The notes: generated from the letters alone by a model not told the origin. A DNA stretch of 64,000 bases from Clostridium thermarum (GCF_006351925.1 NZ_CP040924.1:2068001-2132000); one strand, 5' to 3'. Counted from the stretch's first letter, positions 44,744-54,920 are shown. Made by a program: numbers and translations.

Positions 44744-45619
44744 CTAAACATCAATTCCCAGGAAGTGCTTTACCACTATGCCCACCAGGAAGGAAAGGGC
44801 TGCTACAGACAAGCTTATTACGGCCATTTCTACAAATCTCTTCTTGAATGGCAGGTCTTTAGCCACAGAAATATAATAGGTAAAGACAAAGATAATAAGT
44901 ACTACAATCACCAGCATTATTATCAATGCTTGTATATAATTATCCCTTGGTAAAAGCAGATAAGGCAATACTAGTAAGATAACTGCAAAAATATACATTA
45001 TACCAGTATACAAGGAAGACTTTAAGGCATTGGAATCTCCTTCTGACCGGGCTGATAAATACTCTGAAGAGGCCATGGATAAGGTGGCGGATATGCCGGT
45101 GATCAAGCCGGAAAGGGCTACTAACTTATTATTCTGTAGAGCAAAACTTAAGCCCGCTAGGGTACCAGTGAGCTCTACCAAGGCATCGTTCAGCCCTAAT
45201 ACCATTGAACCTACATATTGCAACCGTTCCTCATTTAAGAGGCTGATTAGGACCATTTCATGAGCTTCTTCCTCCTGATATATCGTTTTTGCCTCAGGGA
45301 CCTCAGTGATTAGTTTTGAATAAATATCTTGTGCGTCTTTCTCAGACCTTTCCATAATTTTAATGGCAAAGGTATATCCAAAAATTATGCTCAATAATGT
45401 ATATATAAAAACTTTAAACTTATTTGCTTTCAGATTTTTATTTGTATATCTGCGCCAAATTTCACTATGGACGCCCTCCTCATCTCCAATACGCTTCAGT
45501 GTATCCCTTTCAGTTTGACTTTTCACTCTCTTTGACAAGTTAAGATAAATAGCTTGTTCTGTAACCTCGTTTTGCTGAAGCTGAAGAATAATCTTTTCTG
45601 TTTCGTTTGATATAATCAT
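44744..45619 (-). CDS. VIT1/CCC1-family transporter with N-terminal ferritin-like domain
   Basis: About 291 residues. The N-terminal 130 residues resemble a rubrerythrin/ferritin-like helical domain with Glu/His pairs (GDEEGVHSEIW and YQEEEAHEM). The C-terminal half has about five membrane helices with the VIT1/CCC1 motif LGLNDALVELTGTLAGLSFAL and SMASSEYLSARSE. Members move iron or manganese ions. ATG 45619 was chosen because it follows CTGGAGGTG; the frame from 45670 has no site. Confidence 0.9.
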   Translation of the reverse strand: MIISNETEKIILQLQQNEVTEQAIYLNLSKRVKSQTERDTLKRIGDEEGVHSEIWRRYTNKNLKANKFKVFIYTLLSIIFGYTFAIKIMERSEKDAQDIYSKLITEVPEAKTIYQEEEAHEMVLISLLNEERLQYVGSMVLGLNDALVELTGTLAGLSFALQNNKLVALSGLITGISATLSMASSEYLSARSEGDSNALKSSLYTGIMYIFAVILLVLPYLLLPRDNYIQALIIMLVIVVLIIFVFTYYISVAKDLPFKKRFVEMAVISLSVAALSFLVGIVVKHFLGIDV

Positions 45620-45747
45620 AATATACACCTCCAGTTGAATGAAAAACTTTATGGTATTGTCCAAGAGCAAGAGCTCTATCAGCTTAAATAAGCTTCGAGC
45701 TCTTTTTCATGCTTTCTTTCTTCTTTTATCAATCCGATGAAAAATAA

Positions 45748-46320
45748 TTACCAAATACTTTTTAAATAAATGGTTAGGTCTTTAAAAATGCTAACTTTGA
45801 TACTATCCTCTTCGTTATATATTTCCGGCATTCCATACTTGCCATCTTCCATAATTTTATACACCAGTACATTTTTCTTCATTGGATTTACAATCCAATA
45901 CTCTTTCACACCAAAATCTCCATATAAATTTAACTTTTTAACATAGTCAATAAAAGTTGAAGACTGTGATACAATTTCGATAATAAAATCCGGAACTCCT
46001 TTAGCTCCCTTTTCGTCCAGTTTTTCACTATCACATATTACTGTAATATCTGGCTGCACAACATTCATTATATCCTTATCATCTTGTGTCTCATCCTTAC
46101 ATAGCCTAACGTCAAAGGGGGCTGCATAAACCCTGCATTCTTTCCCCTGTAAGTAAGATCTTATTTGGAAGAATAATTCCCCTGATACTTCCTGATGAAT
46201 TCTCATAGGAGCTGGCGCCATATAATAAGGTGTTCCTTCGATAATCTCATATTTTTCTTCATCTGACCAATTTATATAATCCTTGTAGGTATATCTCTTG
46301 TTTTTTATTGGAATAGCCAT
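45748..46320 (-). CDS. Uma2-family (DUF820) putative endonuclease
   Basis: A 190-residue PD-(D/E)XK-fold protein of the Uma2 family (PF05685). It begins YTYKDYINWSDEEKYEIIEG, with the family motifs VVQPDITVI (catalytic Asp), PDFIIEIVSQSS (ExV) and YGDFGVKEYWIVNP. Biochemical role of the family is poorly known. ATG 46320 was preferred to a GTG at 46326, which overlaps the AGGAGGGG site. It lies 112 bases downstream of jetD on the same strand, so it could be read with the Wadjet genes, but families of this type are also scattered singly. Confidence 0.85.
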   Translation of the reverse strand: MAIPIKNKRYTYKDYINWSDEEKYEIIEGTPYYMAPAPMRIHQEVSGELFFQIRSYLQGKECRVYAAPFDVRLCKDETQDDKDIMNVVQPDITVICDSEKLDEKGAKGVPDFIIEIVSQSSTFIDYVKKLNLYGDFGVKEYWIVNPMKKNVLVYKIMEDGKYGMPEIYNEEDSIKVSIFKDLTIYLKSIW

Positions 46321-46438
46321 TATCACCCCTCCTTTAAACTTCTAACTTTATACCATATTATCAATATTATATCATATAAACATAACTCTTTAGGGCTTTA
46401 TTTGTTTAATATCTTCATACTCCAAATTTCTAGTTTCC

Positions 46439-47734
46439 TTATAGTTCACCCAGAATACGAATTATATCCTGACAATAAAAATCCACCAGCAACTCTTGAT
46501 AACCAGCAACCTTTTCTCTTTTCAATTCTTCTGCCAACTTCTGTAGATCTAGGTCAGCTATGTTATCTAGTTTATTTATCCTGTCTTCAAAAGAGGCAGT
46601 GCCTTTAATTTTATGGTAATTTTCTATGTTCATTCCCCACTGAACTAATTTTTCACCATATCTTCTTTTCAAATTATCACATATTTGCAGCCCTTCCGGG
46701 TCAAAATCACCGCTGTAATAGATGGTGGTTCCGCTTTCAGCTAATTTGTCAATGATCATCAAAGATGAGATATTAGGCTGGCCACTTATGCATATAAGTG
46801 ATGGGTTCTGTATTTCACAGTTTTTTAGTACTTCATAAAAAACCGTAGGATTTTCAAATATAAAAACCACATCACCCTTAGCCTTCAATCTCTCAATCCT
46901 ATTCAGATTATAAATGTTTAGAATAAGTGGCTGCCGCTCTCTTCTGAACCATTTAGTGCCTTCAACTTCTCCTTCACTGTCATAAGCAAATAGTCCTGCA
47001 GTGATGGTAGAATTTGAGACCTCATCTCTTAAAATTCCAACACTATATAAAAGGTCATTGATTCCCTCGGCATTGTTTATATAGTTTACTCCCTTAAGGA
47101 AAGCTATGGCATTAATGAGCAGCTTCCCGGGAACCGTAACTATGTCAAAATAATGAGAATCCTTAGTTATATTTGAGGAAAAGGTAGCCAGAGGAACTGC
47201 CTTTTTTGCATCATAACTTAGTGAATCTAAGGCCTTGGAAAGATTTTTGATTATGGTCATCAGTTCCTCTTTATCTTCTTTATAGAGTTTTAGCACAATA
47301 TTATAACCATATTTTTTAAACTCTTGCAAAGACTTCAACCACATTTTTGTAATGTCACTGCCGGAGTCTTCAATGATTTTTTGAAAGAACCTTTCCTTTT
47401 TCAGTTCCTTTTCCTCTCTGATTTCCCTATTGGTTTTAAGCTCTCCTTCAACATATTCACTTAAAACTTCCAGGAAGTCTATCCCCTGAAACCTTCCTTT
47501 AGAAAAGAACTCTATAAACTTTTTTACATTTATTTTCCCAGCCCTTTTTCCGTATATTTCCGGATTTAGAGGTGCCAAGAGCAGCACCTCTTCTTCCGTC
47601 AAAGTTTCCAGAAAAATACTGCCCGTCAATTTCCCTGTTTTTTTATACTTGCTGTGCAGTTCCTTCAGCACCTTTTCATATTCAGGTTTAGCTTTTAGGT
47701 ACTGCACAGCCTCCCCTATTTTACTATCCATCAC
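46439..47734 (-). CDS. jetD: Wadjet type II nuclease subunit JetD (TIGR02679-like)
   Basis: 431 residues. The C-terminal part is Toprim-like, with the DxD-type metal site in YYSGDFDPEGLQI (about 335-347) and an upstream acidic residue in FIFENPTVF, as in JetD/DUF2399 topoisomerase-VI-like nucleases. The N-terminal half matches the TIGR02679 partner domain. In Wadjet the JetD dimer cuts circular plasmid DNA that the JetABC SMC motor has extruded. Fourth gene in jetA-B-C-D order, seven bases after jetC. Confidence 0.88.
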   Translation of the reverse strand: MMDSKIGEAVQYLKAKPEYEKVLKELHSKYKKTGKLTGSIFLETLTEEEVLLLAPLNPEIYGKRAGKINVKKFIEFFSKGRFQGIDFLEVLSEYVEGELKTNREIREEKELKKERFFQKIIEDSGSDITKMWLKSLQEFKKYGYNIVLKLYKEDKEELMTIIKNLSKALDSLSYDAKKAVPLATFSSNITKDSHYFDIVTVPGKLLINAIAFLKGVNYINNAEGINDLLYSVGILRDEVSNSTITAGLFAYDSEGEVEGTKWFRRERQPLILNIYNLNRIERLKAKGDVVFIFENPTVFYEVLKNCEIQNPSLICISGQPNISSLMIIDKLAESGTTIYYSGDFDPEGLQICDNLKRRYGEKLVQWGMNIENYHKIKGTASFEDRINKLDNIADLDLQKLAEELKREKVAGYQELLVDFYCQDIIRILGEL

Positions 47735-47741
47735 ACACCTC

Positions 47742-50700
47742 TTAAGAAACCAATACCTTTTCCTTGCCGTTCCAGTGGTACCTCAGTACCGTAACCACAT
47801 CATCATTTTCTTCTCTAATAAGTTCTGCTATATTTAAGCTTTCCACAGTATCATAGTCCCCCCAAAGTATTTGTGAATTTAGAATATAGTCTAAATCCAG
47901 CACCTTTAGAAGTCTAAACATGTCTCTTATATTATTTTCATCTACTCCGGCAAAGGCTTCATCCATGGTTATAATTCTTGGGCACTCCTTCTTCGCCTTT
48001 TCATAACGGGCATAGATTGCAGAAAAAAGTGGAATATACATAGACATGGCCTTTTCTCCACCGGAAAACTGAAAGAATGCATTGTTAGTAAGTTCTTTTT
48101 TTCTTTCACCCTTCTTTGTATAATGAAGCTTGAACTCATACCACAGCCTATAGTCTAAGACCTCTTTAATAACGGAATGATAGTTCCTGACTTCTCCGCT
48201 GCCCTCATATTTTCTGAGGGCTTCTTTAACCTTTGCTCCGAAATGTTTTGCCAGACTTTTCAGCTCTTCCTCAGTGCACCGGTCTCCCCTTTCCAGTATA
48301 TCCATAAGTACTGATATATCCAGCTGTCCTTCACTTTCCGCCTTTTTAGGTGTCCAGGTTAAGCTGAGTTTCAAAGAACTTGATGTATCCATACTTTCCA
48401 TAAGGGCGTTGATTTTACTTACCCATGCCTTGGACTGATATATTTTTGCCTTCACCTTTTGACTTATGGTGTTCATAAGCACATCCTCAAAGATTCTTCT
48501 TTCCTCCTCATTTATGAGCAAACTCTGTTCCTCTATGCTTTTCTTAATCTCCTCCAGCAGACCTAAAAAGCCCACATCCTTTCCGGCTACCCTACACCTC
48601 AGTTCTTTTCTGGCTTTAAACCATTTGAAGTCATAGTCTTCCCTATCATCATTAAAAAGCTCAGTCAGCTTTAAGTTGTATTCCCGCAGGTCTCCTGAAT
48701 TTTTATTGATACTTTCAATTAGATTATTGGAGTAATACTCCCTATTTTTATCCTGGGGAAAGGCCAACTCCTCAACAATTTTCTTAGAAATATCCATTGG
48801 ACTTCCTTCTTCCTTTGGCAGCAGCAATTCCAAGGCATACTCTTCTTCGAAGATATGCTCCAATTCTTTTAATACTCCTTCTTCATGTTCAGCCACAGTC
48901 TCAAGTTCACTTATTTCATTTCTGAAGACTTCAAGTCTGTTTTCCAGCTTACCCCTTTCATTACTCAGAGTGTTGATCAATTGAGGATGGGATTCTCTGA
49001 TTCTAAGACAGAGGTCAATTTCTCTTTCAAGTTCTTCGAGATTTGAGGTTTCCAGAACCTTTTTTATAGCATTTTCTTTTATTTCATCCGCCTTTATGTC
49101 TCTGGACAATATATTAATTTCGCAGTAAAGATTATCTATGTCCGTGCGAAGTTCCTCAAGACTGCTCTCATGGACTCTGATAATGTTTAATCCATGCTTT
49201 AAATCCTTCTGCATTAATATGACCTCATTAAGCTTTTCCCTGTATTCTGATAAAATTTCCAGTGCCACTTCTAAGTCACTGACGCTGTGATTTAAGGTTA
49301 TGGACGCAGTTTTTTCAAAGCATTCCACTTTAATTCTTCTCAAATCTTCCTCATAGTCATAGAGCTTATTATTCAGGATAATTAGACTTTCATCCAAATC
49401 CTTGAGCTTAATAACATGATCTTTAATCAGTTTCAGTGCTTCCTCCATATTTCCCAGTGATGGGGCCTTGCTGTATTCAAGCTTCAACAAGTTTAAGTCT
49501 TCACTTAGAATGTCCTTTTCCTTTTCTAAGACCTCAATGTTCCTATTCAGATCACTGATTACTTTAAATTTTTCTCCGATTAGGTCTTCTATATGTCTCT
49601 TTCTAGAAGCTTCTCCAATGTACTTTTGCACATAATCAATAGGTCCCTTACCTCTTAAAACACCAATTCCATAACAGCCCTTTTCATCTACATAGGTCAA
49701 GGTGTTTTCTTCTAAAAAGATACCCTGAAGGACATTATCTACCGTTTGGAAGGCTACATCCCCTATGGCTTCCTTATCCACTTTCAGATAAGAACTTAAA
49801 TTATGCCTCATAAAGTTTGGTTCTGCAAAAATATACCTGTCTTCCATTCCCTGTTTAAAATCCAGGGCCCTATACTTATATTTTTCATCTATTATTAGGG
49901 CATCGATGAGGCCCATATCTACCAGGGCCGCTTCAAGCCTGTTTTTTAAAGCCTCATCACAGCTTTTATGAAAGTCTACGGCCTTGTAAAAAGGAACAAA
50001 GGGGATTCCCTCTTCAGTCAATCTCTCCCTGTTCTTAATTACCCCTGCTGTCCTTTGAAAAGGTATATCCTTCTTTTGTCTAAGTTCTTCAATCTCCCTT
50101 TCTATGGTGCTGATCTTTTCATTAAGCTCAATAATGTTTATATCTCTCCTATGGATTTCTCCCTTGAGGAGGTTTTCCCTCTCCCCATAAAACTCCCGGA
50201 CCATACTACTTATGTTATTAATATCCTTAAAATCATTTATTTTGTCAACTGCAGAAAAACTCCTCTTTTGCTCCTCTTCCCTTAGGGCAAATACCCTGTT
50301 TGCCTGGGACCATTTTAATAGTTCAACCTTATAATTTTCCTTTTCATTTACAAAGAGTTCTTCAACGCGCCTCATATCCCTTCTTGCCTCTTCAAGGGCT
50401 TTAGCTTTTTCGTCTCTTTCTTCTGTTAAAGCCATTACCTTCTGGCGCTGGTCCTCGTACAGTTTCAAAGCTTTTACTCCCTCTTTTAGCTTATTGCTGT
50501 AGCTTTTTAAGGATATATTTAAGAAGCTAAAATCGTAATCATAAATCCTATCTAAATCCTCCACTTTTTCAAAAGCTTCTTTGCTTATTTCGAAGCCTTC
50601 CTGAAAATGAGCTTCTTCTGCCAAAAAATCCAGCTCCTCCAGCAAGCCCTTTGCCTTATGCTTATGCAGGTCTTGAGCATCTTTTTCACTCTTTAGCTTA

Positions 50701-51803
50701 AACTCTATTTCCCTGTCCTTTTTCTTTTTCTCCTCTAGAGATCCTTCCTTGCTTTTAAAGACCTTTTTATTGTCACTGATTCTTTTTTCAAGGTCCAGAA
50801 GGTCCCTTTTAAGTTTAAGTTCCTCCCTGTTAATAAGCCCTTCATACTTTTCCTCTGCAGTTTGAAGTTCAGCTACCATTCTTTCCTGTTCTTCTAACTT
50901 GTTCTTAAACTCCTCTTCAAGCTTTTTAATTTTCTTTTTCCTTTCATCCTTATCCTTTTTTACAGTATCTACTTTTCTCATCTGCTCCATAAGTTTTCTG
51001 GCCTTTTCTGTCAAGATAAAACCGTTGTATTTATCATAGTGATATTTGATATTTTGAGCAGCTTTGTATGCCTTCTTATTTTCCTCTAAGGTAGCTTGAT
51101 AGTTATCCATGTTTTCCATTGAGTCGGATATGGGCCTTAAGTCCTCTTCAGACAGCACCTTTAAGGAGTCTGTAAGGATCTTATAGATTTCCGTAGGCTT
51201 AAAGTCCTTTGATAGTTTTGGACTTCTTATGCTTATCAAGATATTTAGCAGTTCTTCATAGGACTCTATATCATCAAAACCAAAGAGATACTCATTCACC
51301 TTTTCCATGTACTTGCTCTGGGATTCTGTATAAAAGTTTCCCTCTCCCAGCTCATTTTCCAGCTGTTTTTTACTAAGGGGTATCATATCCCCTGCCTCTC
51401 TGTAAAGAAAAAGATCTTTATTTATCCTTCGTCCATCACTCAGAATAAAATACCAGCTTTGCAGCGGTTTATTTTTAATAGCTTTTACCCCCATGCCAAT
51501 AGTAAGATAGTTATCCGTAGAAAGCCTCTTGAACTCTATATATAAATAGGCAGTCCTTTCATCGGTATCCTCATCCAAAAGATAGTTGGCAAGAGTTCTG
51601 GACTTGGTTCCAAAGGGATCCAATCTTTCCGGAGCTTTATTGCCGTCCAATAACAGAGGAATAAAACTTTGCATAGTTACGGACTTTCCACTGCCGTTAC
51701 TGCCTCTCAAAAGTAATTTTCCTTCTGCCAACTCAAATTCCTCTACATCATAATACCAAAAATTCACTAGTCCAAGTTTATTCACAGTCCATCTATTGTT
51801 CAT
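47742..51803 (-). CDS. jetC: Wadjet type II SMC-like ATPase JetC (TIGR02680-like)
   Basis: About 1353 residues with SMC/MukB-like architecture. Walker A is GSNGSGKS (34-41), then very long Glu/Lys-rich coiled coils with a central hinge-like region, then the ABC signature FSGGEKAM and Walker B IITMDEAFAGVDEN near the C-terminus. It is the loop-extruding motor of the system. ATG 51803 lies in the overlap with the jetB stop (11 bases), behind AAGGAG; the longer frame from 51875 would sit wholly inside jetB. Confidence 0.92.
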   Translation of the reverse strand: MNNRWTVNKLGLVNFWYYDVEEFELAEGKLLLRGSNGSGKSVTMQSFIPLLLDGNKAPERLDPFGTKSRTLANYLLDEDTDERTAYLYIEFKRLSTDNYLTIGMGVKAIKNKPLQSWYFILSDGRRINKDLFLYREAGDMIPLSKKQLENELGEGNFYTESQSKYMEKVNEYLFGFDDIESYEELLNILISIRSPKLSKDFKPTEIYKILTDSLKVLSEEDLRPISDSMENMDNYQATLEENKKAYKAAQNIKYHYDKYNGFILTEKARKLMEQMRKVDTVKKDKDERKKKIKKLEEEFKNKLEEQERMVAELQTAEEKYEGLINREELKLKRDLLDLEKRISDNKKVFKSKEGSLEEKKKKDREIEFKLKSEKDAQDLHKHKAKGLLEELDFLAEEAHFQEGFEISKEAFEKVEDLDRIYDYDFSFLNISLKSYSNKLKEGVKALKLYEDQRQKVMALTEERDEKAKALEEARRDMRRVEELFVNEKENYKVELLKWSQANRVFALREEEQKRSFSAVDKINDFKDINNISSMVREFYGERENLLKGEIHRRDINIIELNEKISTIEREIEELRQKKDIPFQRTAGVIKNRERLTEEGIPFVPFYKAVDFHKSCDEALKNRLEAALVDMGLIDALIIDEKYKYRALDFKQGMEDRYIFAEPNFMRHNLSSYLKVDKEAIGDVAFQTVDNVLQGIFLEENTLTYVDEKGCYGIGVLRGKGPIDYVQKYIGEASRKRHIEDLIGEKFKVISDLNRNIEVLEKEKDILSEDLNLLKLEYSKAPSLGNMEEALKLIKDHVIKLKDLDESLIILNNKLYDYEEDLRRIKVECFEKTASITLNHSVSDLEVALEILSEYREKLNEVILMQKDLKHGLNIIRVHESSLEELRTDIDNLYCEINILSRDIKADEIKENAIKKVLETSNLEELEREIDLCLRIRESHPQLINTLSNERGKLENRLEVFRNEISELETVAEHEEGVLKELEHIFEEEYALELLLPKEEGSPMDISKKIVEELAFPQDKNREYYSNNLIESINKNSGDLREYNLKLTELFNDDREDYDFKWFKARKELRCRVAGKDVGFLGLLEEIKKSIEEQSLLINEEERRIFEDVLMNTISQKVKAKIYQSKAWVSKINALMESMDTSSSLKLSLTWTPKKAESEGQLDISVLMDILERGDRCTEEELKSLAKHFGAKVKEALRKYEGSGEVRNYHSVIKEVLDYRLWYEFKLHYTKKGERKKELTNNAFFQFSGGEKAMSMYIPLFSAIYARYEKAKKECPRIITMDEAFAGVDENNIRDMFRLLKVLDLDYILNSQILWGDYDTVESLNIAELIREENDDVVTVLRYHWNGKEKVLVS

Positions 51804-52932
51804 CTGTATATTCTCCTTTATAATCCTTGGGGTAATCCCCCTGAATTTTGCCGCAGAGAGGCTGAATTTTAACAAGCTCTCCTTCTTCCTTTACCATAGA
51901 AAGTTTCTCCATAAAATCTATGACCTCATAACAAAGCTTCCCTAAAGACATCTCCCTATATTCCTTGCTCCAGCCGTTTCCCTTCTCGTTCTTAACATAG
52001 GTGATTAAATCTTCGAATTCTTCTTTCTTCAATACAGCTATGTCCTCTGCATTTAGGACCATTCTTTTTCCTCTTATCCTTTTATTTAATTCTAAGTTTA
52101 CATGGAGGATCACATCGGATATGCCTTTAGAATCCGGAAAAGCCAAAAAACCCTTATCTTTCTCCGGTGGAACTAACATAGCACCGTTTCTGTGAACGTG
52201 AAGGTTCCAGCCTAGGTACTTTTTAAAGTCCTCCTCAATTATATTTCTGTAGTTTTTTATATACTCAAAATCCTCTTCATAGCCTGCTTCCTTATAGACA
52301 ATGGGTGAAAGTAAAAGCCTGCGGTATACCCTGTACCTTCTAAGCACCCCTTTATCGCTGTCTGAGTCATATTCTTCCCTTTCAACTATATCCTTTACGG
52401 TAGTTTCCTCACTGATTTCAGTGTTGAAATTCCTTACCATATACTTTGAAATTCCTGTGCTTTCAAAAAGTACTTCCTTACTTGGTTCCGATGCAAAGCT
52501 GTCCTCATTGCCATCATTTATCCTGATGAGATTATACTTTGTTACAAACTTCAACACCTTTATAAGGTTTTTTCTGGTAAAGTAATCAGTCCACTCAACC
52601 TTTTCTCCAATAGAGTTTGAAGCTATAAATTCCGTGATATGTGAAAGCAGAAACTGCTCATCCTTTCCCTTATCCTCCAAAAAAATCAACAGTAAAAGAA
52701 GAAATACATACTGCTGTGGATCTTCAAAGTCCTCTATTCCCATAAAAGACTCACTTTTTCCAGGAAGTTTTTCCAGCTTAATAAAGTCCCCTCTGATTAT
52801 AAGCTCATAGCCTAACTTATCCACTATGAAACTCTTAAAGGCCTTATAGTTATCTTTAATCTGATAATACAGCTCCTTATCCCTATCTTTAAAAATAATG
52901 TAATTGCACAGCAGTTCTTTTAAGTACTCCAT
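51793..52932 (-). CDS. jetB: Wadjet type II subunit JetB (TIGR02678/DUF2398-like)
   Basis: A 379-residue winged-helix protein of the kleisin-associated (KITE) type. In type II systems this place is held by DUF2398/TIGR02678, and length, acidity and the LLLLLIFLEDKG helix agree. It starts one base after jetA and overlaps jetC, so translation is coupled. The family call rests on overall resemblance and gene order rather than on a catalytic motif. Confidence 0.85.
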   Translation of the reverse strand: MEYLKELLCNYIIFKDRDKELYYQIKDNYKAFKSFIVDKLGYELIIRGDFIKLEKLPGKSESFMGIEDFEDPQQYVFLLLLLIFLEDKGKDEQFLLSHITEFIASNSIGEKVEWTDYFTRKNLIKVLKFVTKYNLIRINDGNEDSFASEPSKEVLFESTGISKYMVRNFNTEISEETTVKDIVEREEYDSDSDKGVLRRYRVYRRLLLSPIVYKEAGYEEDFEYIKNYRNIIEEDFKKYLGWNLHVHRNGAMLVPPEKDKGFLAFPDSKGISDVILHVNLELNKRIRGKRMVLNAEDIAVLKKEEFEDLITYVKNEKGNGWSKEYREMSLGKLCYEVIDFMEKLSMVKEEGELVKIQPLCGKIQGDYPKDYKGEYTDEQ

Positions 52933-52933
52933 G

Positions 52934-54418
52934 TTAAACTTCCTTTCTAAAATCTATCCTGTAATGAGGCATGGTGAGAACTCCATCCTCACAGTAGAGC
53001 TTTATGGGTTCTCCATCCAGGAGCTCTACCTTGTATTCCATACCAAACTCTCCTTTGTTCCAGAGTCTTTTCTTACTTCTGCCTTTGGTAAGGAGTTTTA
53101 ATATGAGTAATCTGTCCTTGGCAGGTAGATTTGGTAAGGTTCCAAGGTCAATTGAATCCTCTACCATGTACTTTCTAATTATTTCTTCCTCATTGTACCT
53201 TTTCTCCAGAAGCAGTTTAAGCTTTTCAGCTTTCTTCTCCCCCTTGTTTACTATAGGATTTTTTACAACTTTTTCTCTATAGGTTCTTACTCGCGGCTTT
53301 ATGATTATGTTTTTTGGAGTTTCTTCGTAGATTGAACTGTTTATGCTCTCAGTGTCTCTGTGCTCTTCAGCAGTTACCTTTAGTACCGCAAAGCTTCCGA
53401 ATACCATAGAAGACAGCATGTGAGCTTCCTTAATATCCTTGCACGCATTAAAGAGCTTAGCCAAGGTTCTATATTCTTCCTTCCTGTTTGCATTGTTATT
53501 CTTTTTATCTGCAATTTGGGCAGCGTACCGGGTTATTCTCCTGATTACTTCATTTGTGTTGTTTATGAGCTGGTCTACAAGGGCTTCCCGCCCATTAAAG
53601 CTCATAAACCACTCCTCCATGGAGTGAAACCTGCCAAGATTGAGCTCCTTGTACTCTCTCTCATCCATAATAAGGTCAAGGCTTTGTATTTTTTTCTCAT
53701 AGTTGAAGGCCCTAGCCACAAGCTCTTCAATTTTATCCTTGGTAACTTCCTCAAAGATTTCTCTGATAGCAAAGGTGTTTATTTGAAGAACTCTTATAAA
53801 CTCCCTTAAGTATTTTATAAAGCCTTCTTTGAACACTAAAAATTCTGTTGTTTTCATGAGCTCATCATTCCTTGGGGAATAAAATTTGGATATATAATCT
53901 TGATAGTTCCTGTTGAGCTCTTTAAAGCTTGAATTTAAATCCCTCCACCATTCAAAAACCTTTTTATCTTCTTCATCAGACATGCTCCCTGACTTCTCAA
54001 GTAGAGACCTGAAGCGTTCCACTAGCGAACCTTCCAAGGTGGCATTATTTTCAATTTGCATATTTTCCAGAGTTATGAGCATTCTTTCTATTTCTATAGT
54101 AACTGTAGAGAGCTGATACCTAAACTCTCTGTTTTTGAACTCTTCTATGGTGTTAACCTTAGCTGTATCCGCCATAGCGTTTAAATTCTTCCAATTTACT
54201 AAAGTATCCAGATCACTCTTTAAATTATCTATGGTATAGTCAGTAAAATCCTCATAACTTTTAAGAGCTGCATAAATATCTTCTTTATACAGCCAATACT
54301 TCATTTTTTCATAATGTCTATAGATGGTCCTTATAATTGTTCTGTATCTCCAGGTATTTTCAGTTGATAAATATTTACTTTCTTCAATGGTTTTCGTTAT
54401 ATTTCTATCTAATCTCAT
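52934..54418 (-). CDS. jetA: Wadjet type II kleisin subunit JetA (TIGR02677/DUF2397-like)
   Basis: A 494-residue, mostly helical protein with the TIGR02677/DUF2397 layout. An N-terminal winged-helix-like part (TENTWRYRTIIRTIYRHYEK) is followed by long helices and a C-terminal domain ending in YCEDGVLTMPHYRIDF. It is the kleisin that links the JetC heads. First gene of a four-gene set, separated from jetB by one base. The 319-base gap upstream (54419-54737) carries only a terminator of another transcript and no clear promoter box. Confidence 0.85.
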   Translation of the reverse strand: MRLDRNITKTIEESKYLSTENTWRYRTIIRTIYRHYEKMKYWLYKEDIYAALKSYEDFTDYTIDNLKSDLDTLVNWKNLNAMADTAKVNTIEEFKNREFRYQLSTVTIEIERMLITLENMQIENNATLEGSLVERFRSLLEKSGSMSDEEDKKVFEWWRDLNSSFKELNRNYQDYISKFYSPRNDELMKTTEFLVFKEGFIKYLREFIRVLQINTFAIREIFEEVTKDKIEELVARAFNYEKKIQSLDLIMDEREYKELNLGRFHSMEEWFMSFNGREALVDQLINNTNEVIRRITRYAAQIADKKNNNANRKEEYRTLAKLFNACKDIKEAHMLSSMVFGSFAVLKVTAEEHRDTESINSSIYEETPKNIIIKPRVRTYREKVVKNPIVNKGEKKAEKLKLLLEKRYNEEEIIRKYMVEDSIDLGTLPNLPAKDRLLILKLLTKGRSKKRLWNKGEFGMEYKVELLDGEPIKLYCEDGVLTMPHYRIDFRKEV

Positions 54419-54575
54419 CTTTAACGCCCTTTGTACTTTCTTTAATTATCTATTTTAACCATGTTCTAATTATATCAAACATGAATTCGTAAAATAAACA
54501 GTTTTTTTTGATGATATACTGTAGGTAGGACAAAACGAAATTAATGGATATGAAAACTTCCTAAAAGCAAAAAAA

Positions 54576-54598
54576 TTACACACAAGACCTGTGTGCAA
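54576..54598 (-). terminator. Terminator of the small membrane protein gene
   Basis: GCACACAGG.../...TGTGTGT arms followed on the minus strand by AATTTTTTT. It separates the small gene at 54738 from jetA. Confidence 0.7.
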
Positions 54599-54737
54599 CT
54601 TTTCTAGATTTTATTATTTTCTTTTATACCACAGGATATAGTCAGTCATCCATTTAACTCACCCTTCGTTACATACATATTTCACCTTAGTATATTCTAC
54701 AGTATAACCACATGAAGGTTACACTATAACTTAAGAG

Positions 54738-54920
54738 TTATTTTTTTGCTTTGGCAGGTTCCAACTTAGTATAAGGCACTAAATATTTTCCCTGTCGTAC
54801 AAAGAAATTATATAAGAGACTGGTAATGCTAACAATTAAGGTTACCAGTAAATACTTTATTAGGTCATAGATTCCCTTGGTAATGATGTCTTTAAATAAT
54901 TTCTTTATGTGGTGAAACAT
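54738..54920 (-). CDS. Small single-helix membrane protein
   Basis: 60 residues of no family I know. A basic start (MFHHIKKLFKDII) leads into one hydrophobic helix (about 22-40, YLLVTLIVSITSLLYNFF), then a basic tail ending PAKAKK. The strong CGGAGGTAC site in front of ATG 54920 and a terminator downstream argue that it is translated. Size, single helix and place beside Wadjet raise the question of a toxin-like or accessory peptide, but nothing proves it. Confidence 0.55.
   Translation of the reverse strand: MFHHIKKLFKDIITKGIYDLIKYLLVTLIVSITSLLYNFFVRQGKYLVPYTKLEPAKAKK

Noticed and set aside
47742..51803. MukB or SbcC/RecN-type housekeeping SMC
   Set aside because: The three flanking genes and the Toprim JetD partner fit type II Wadjet, not MukBEF or SbcCD.
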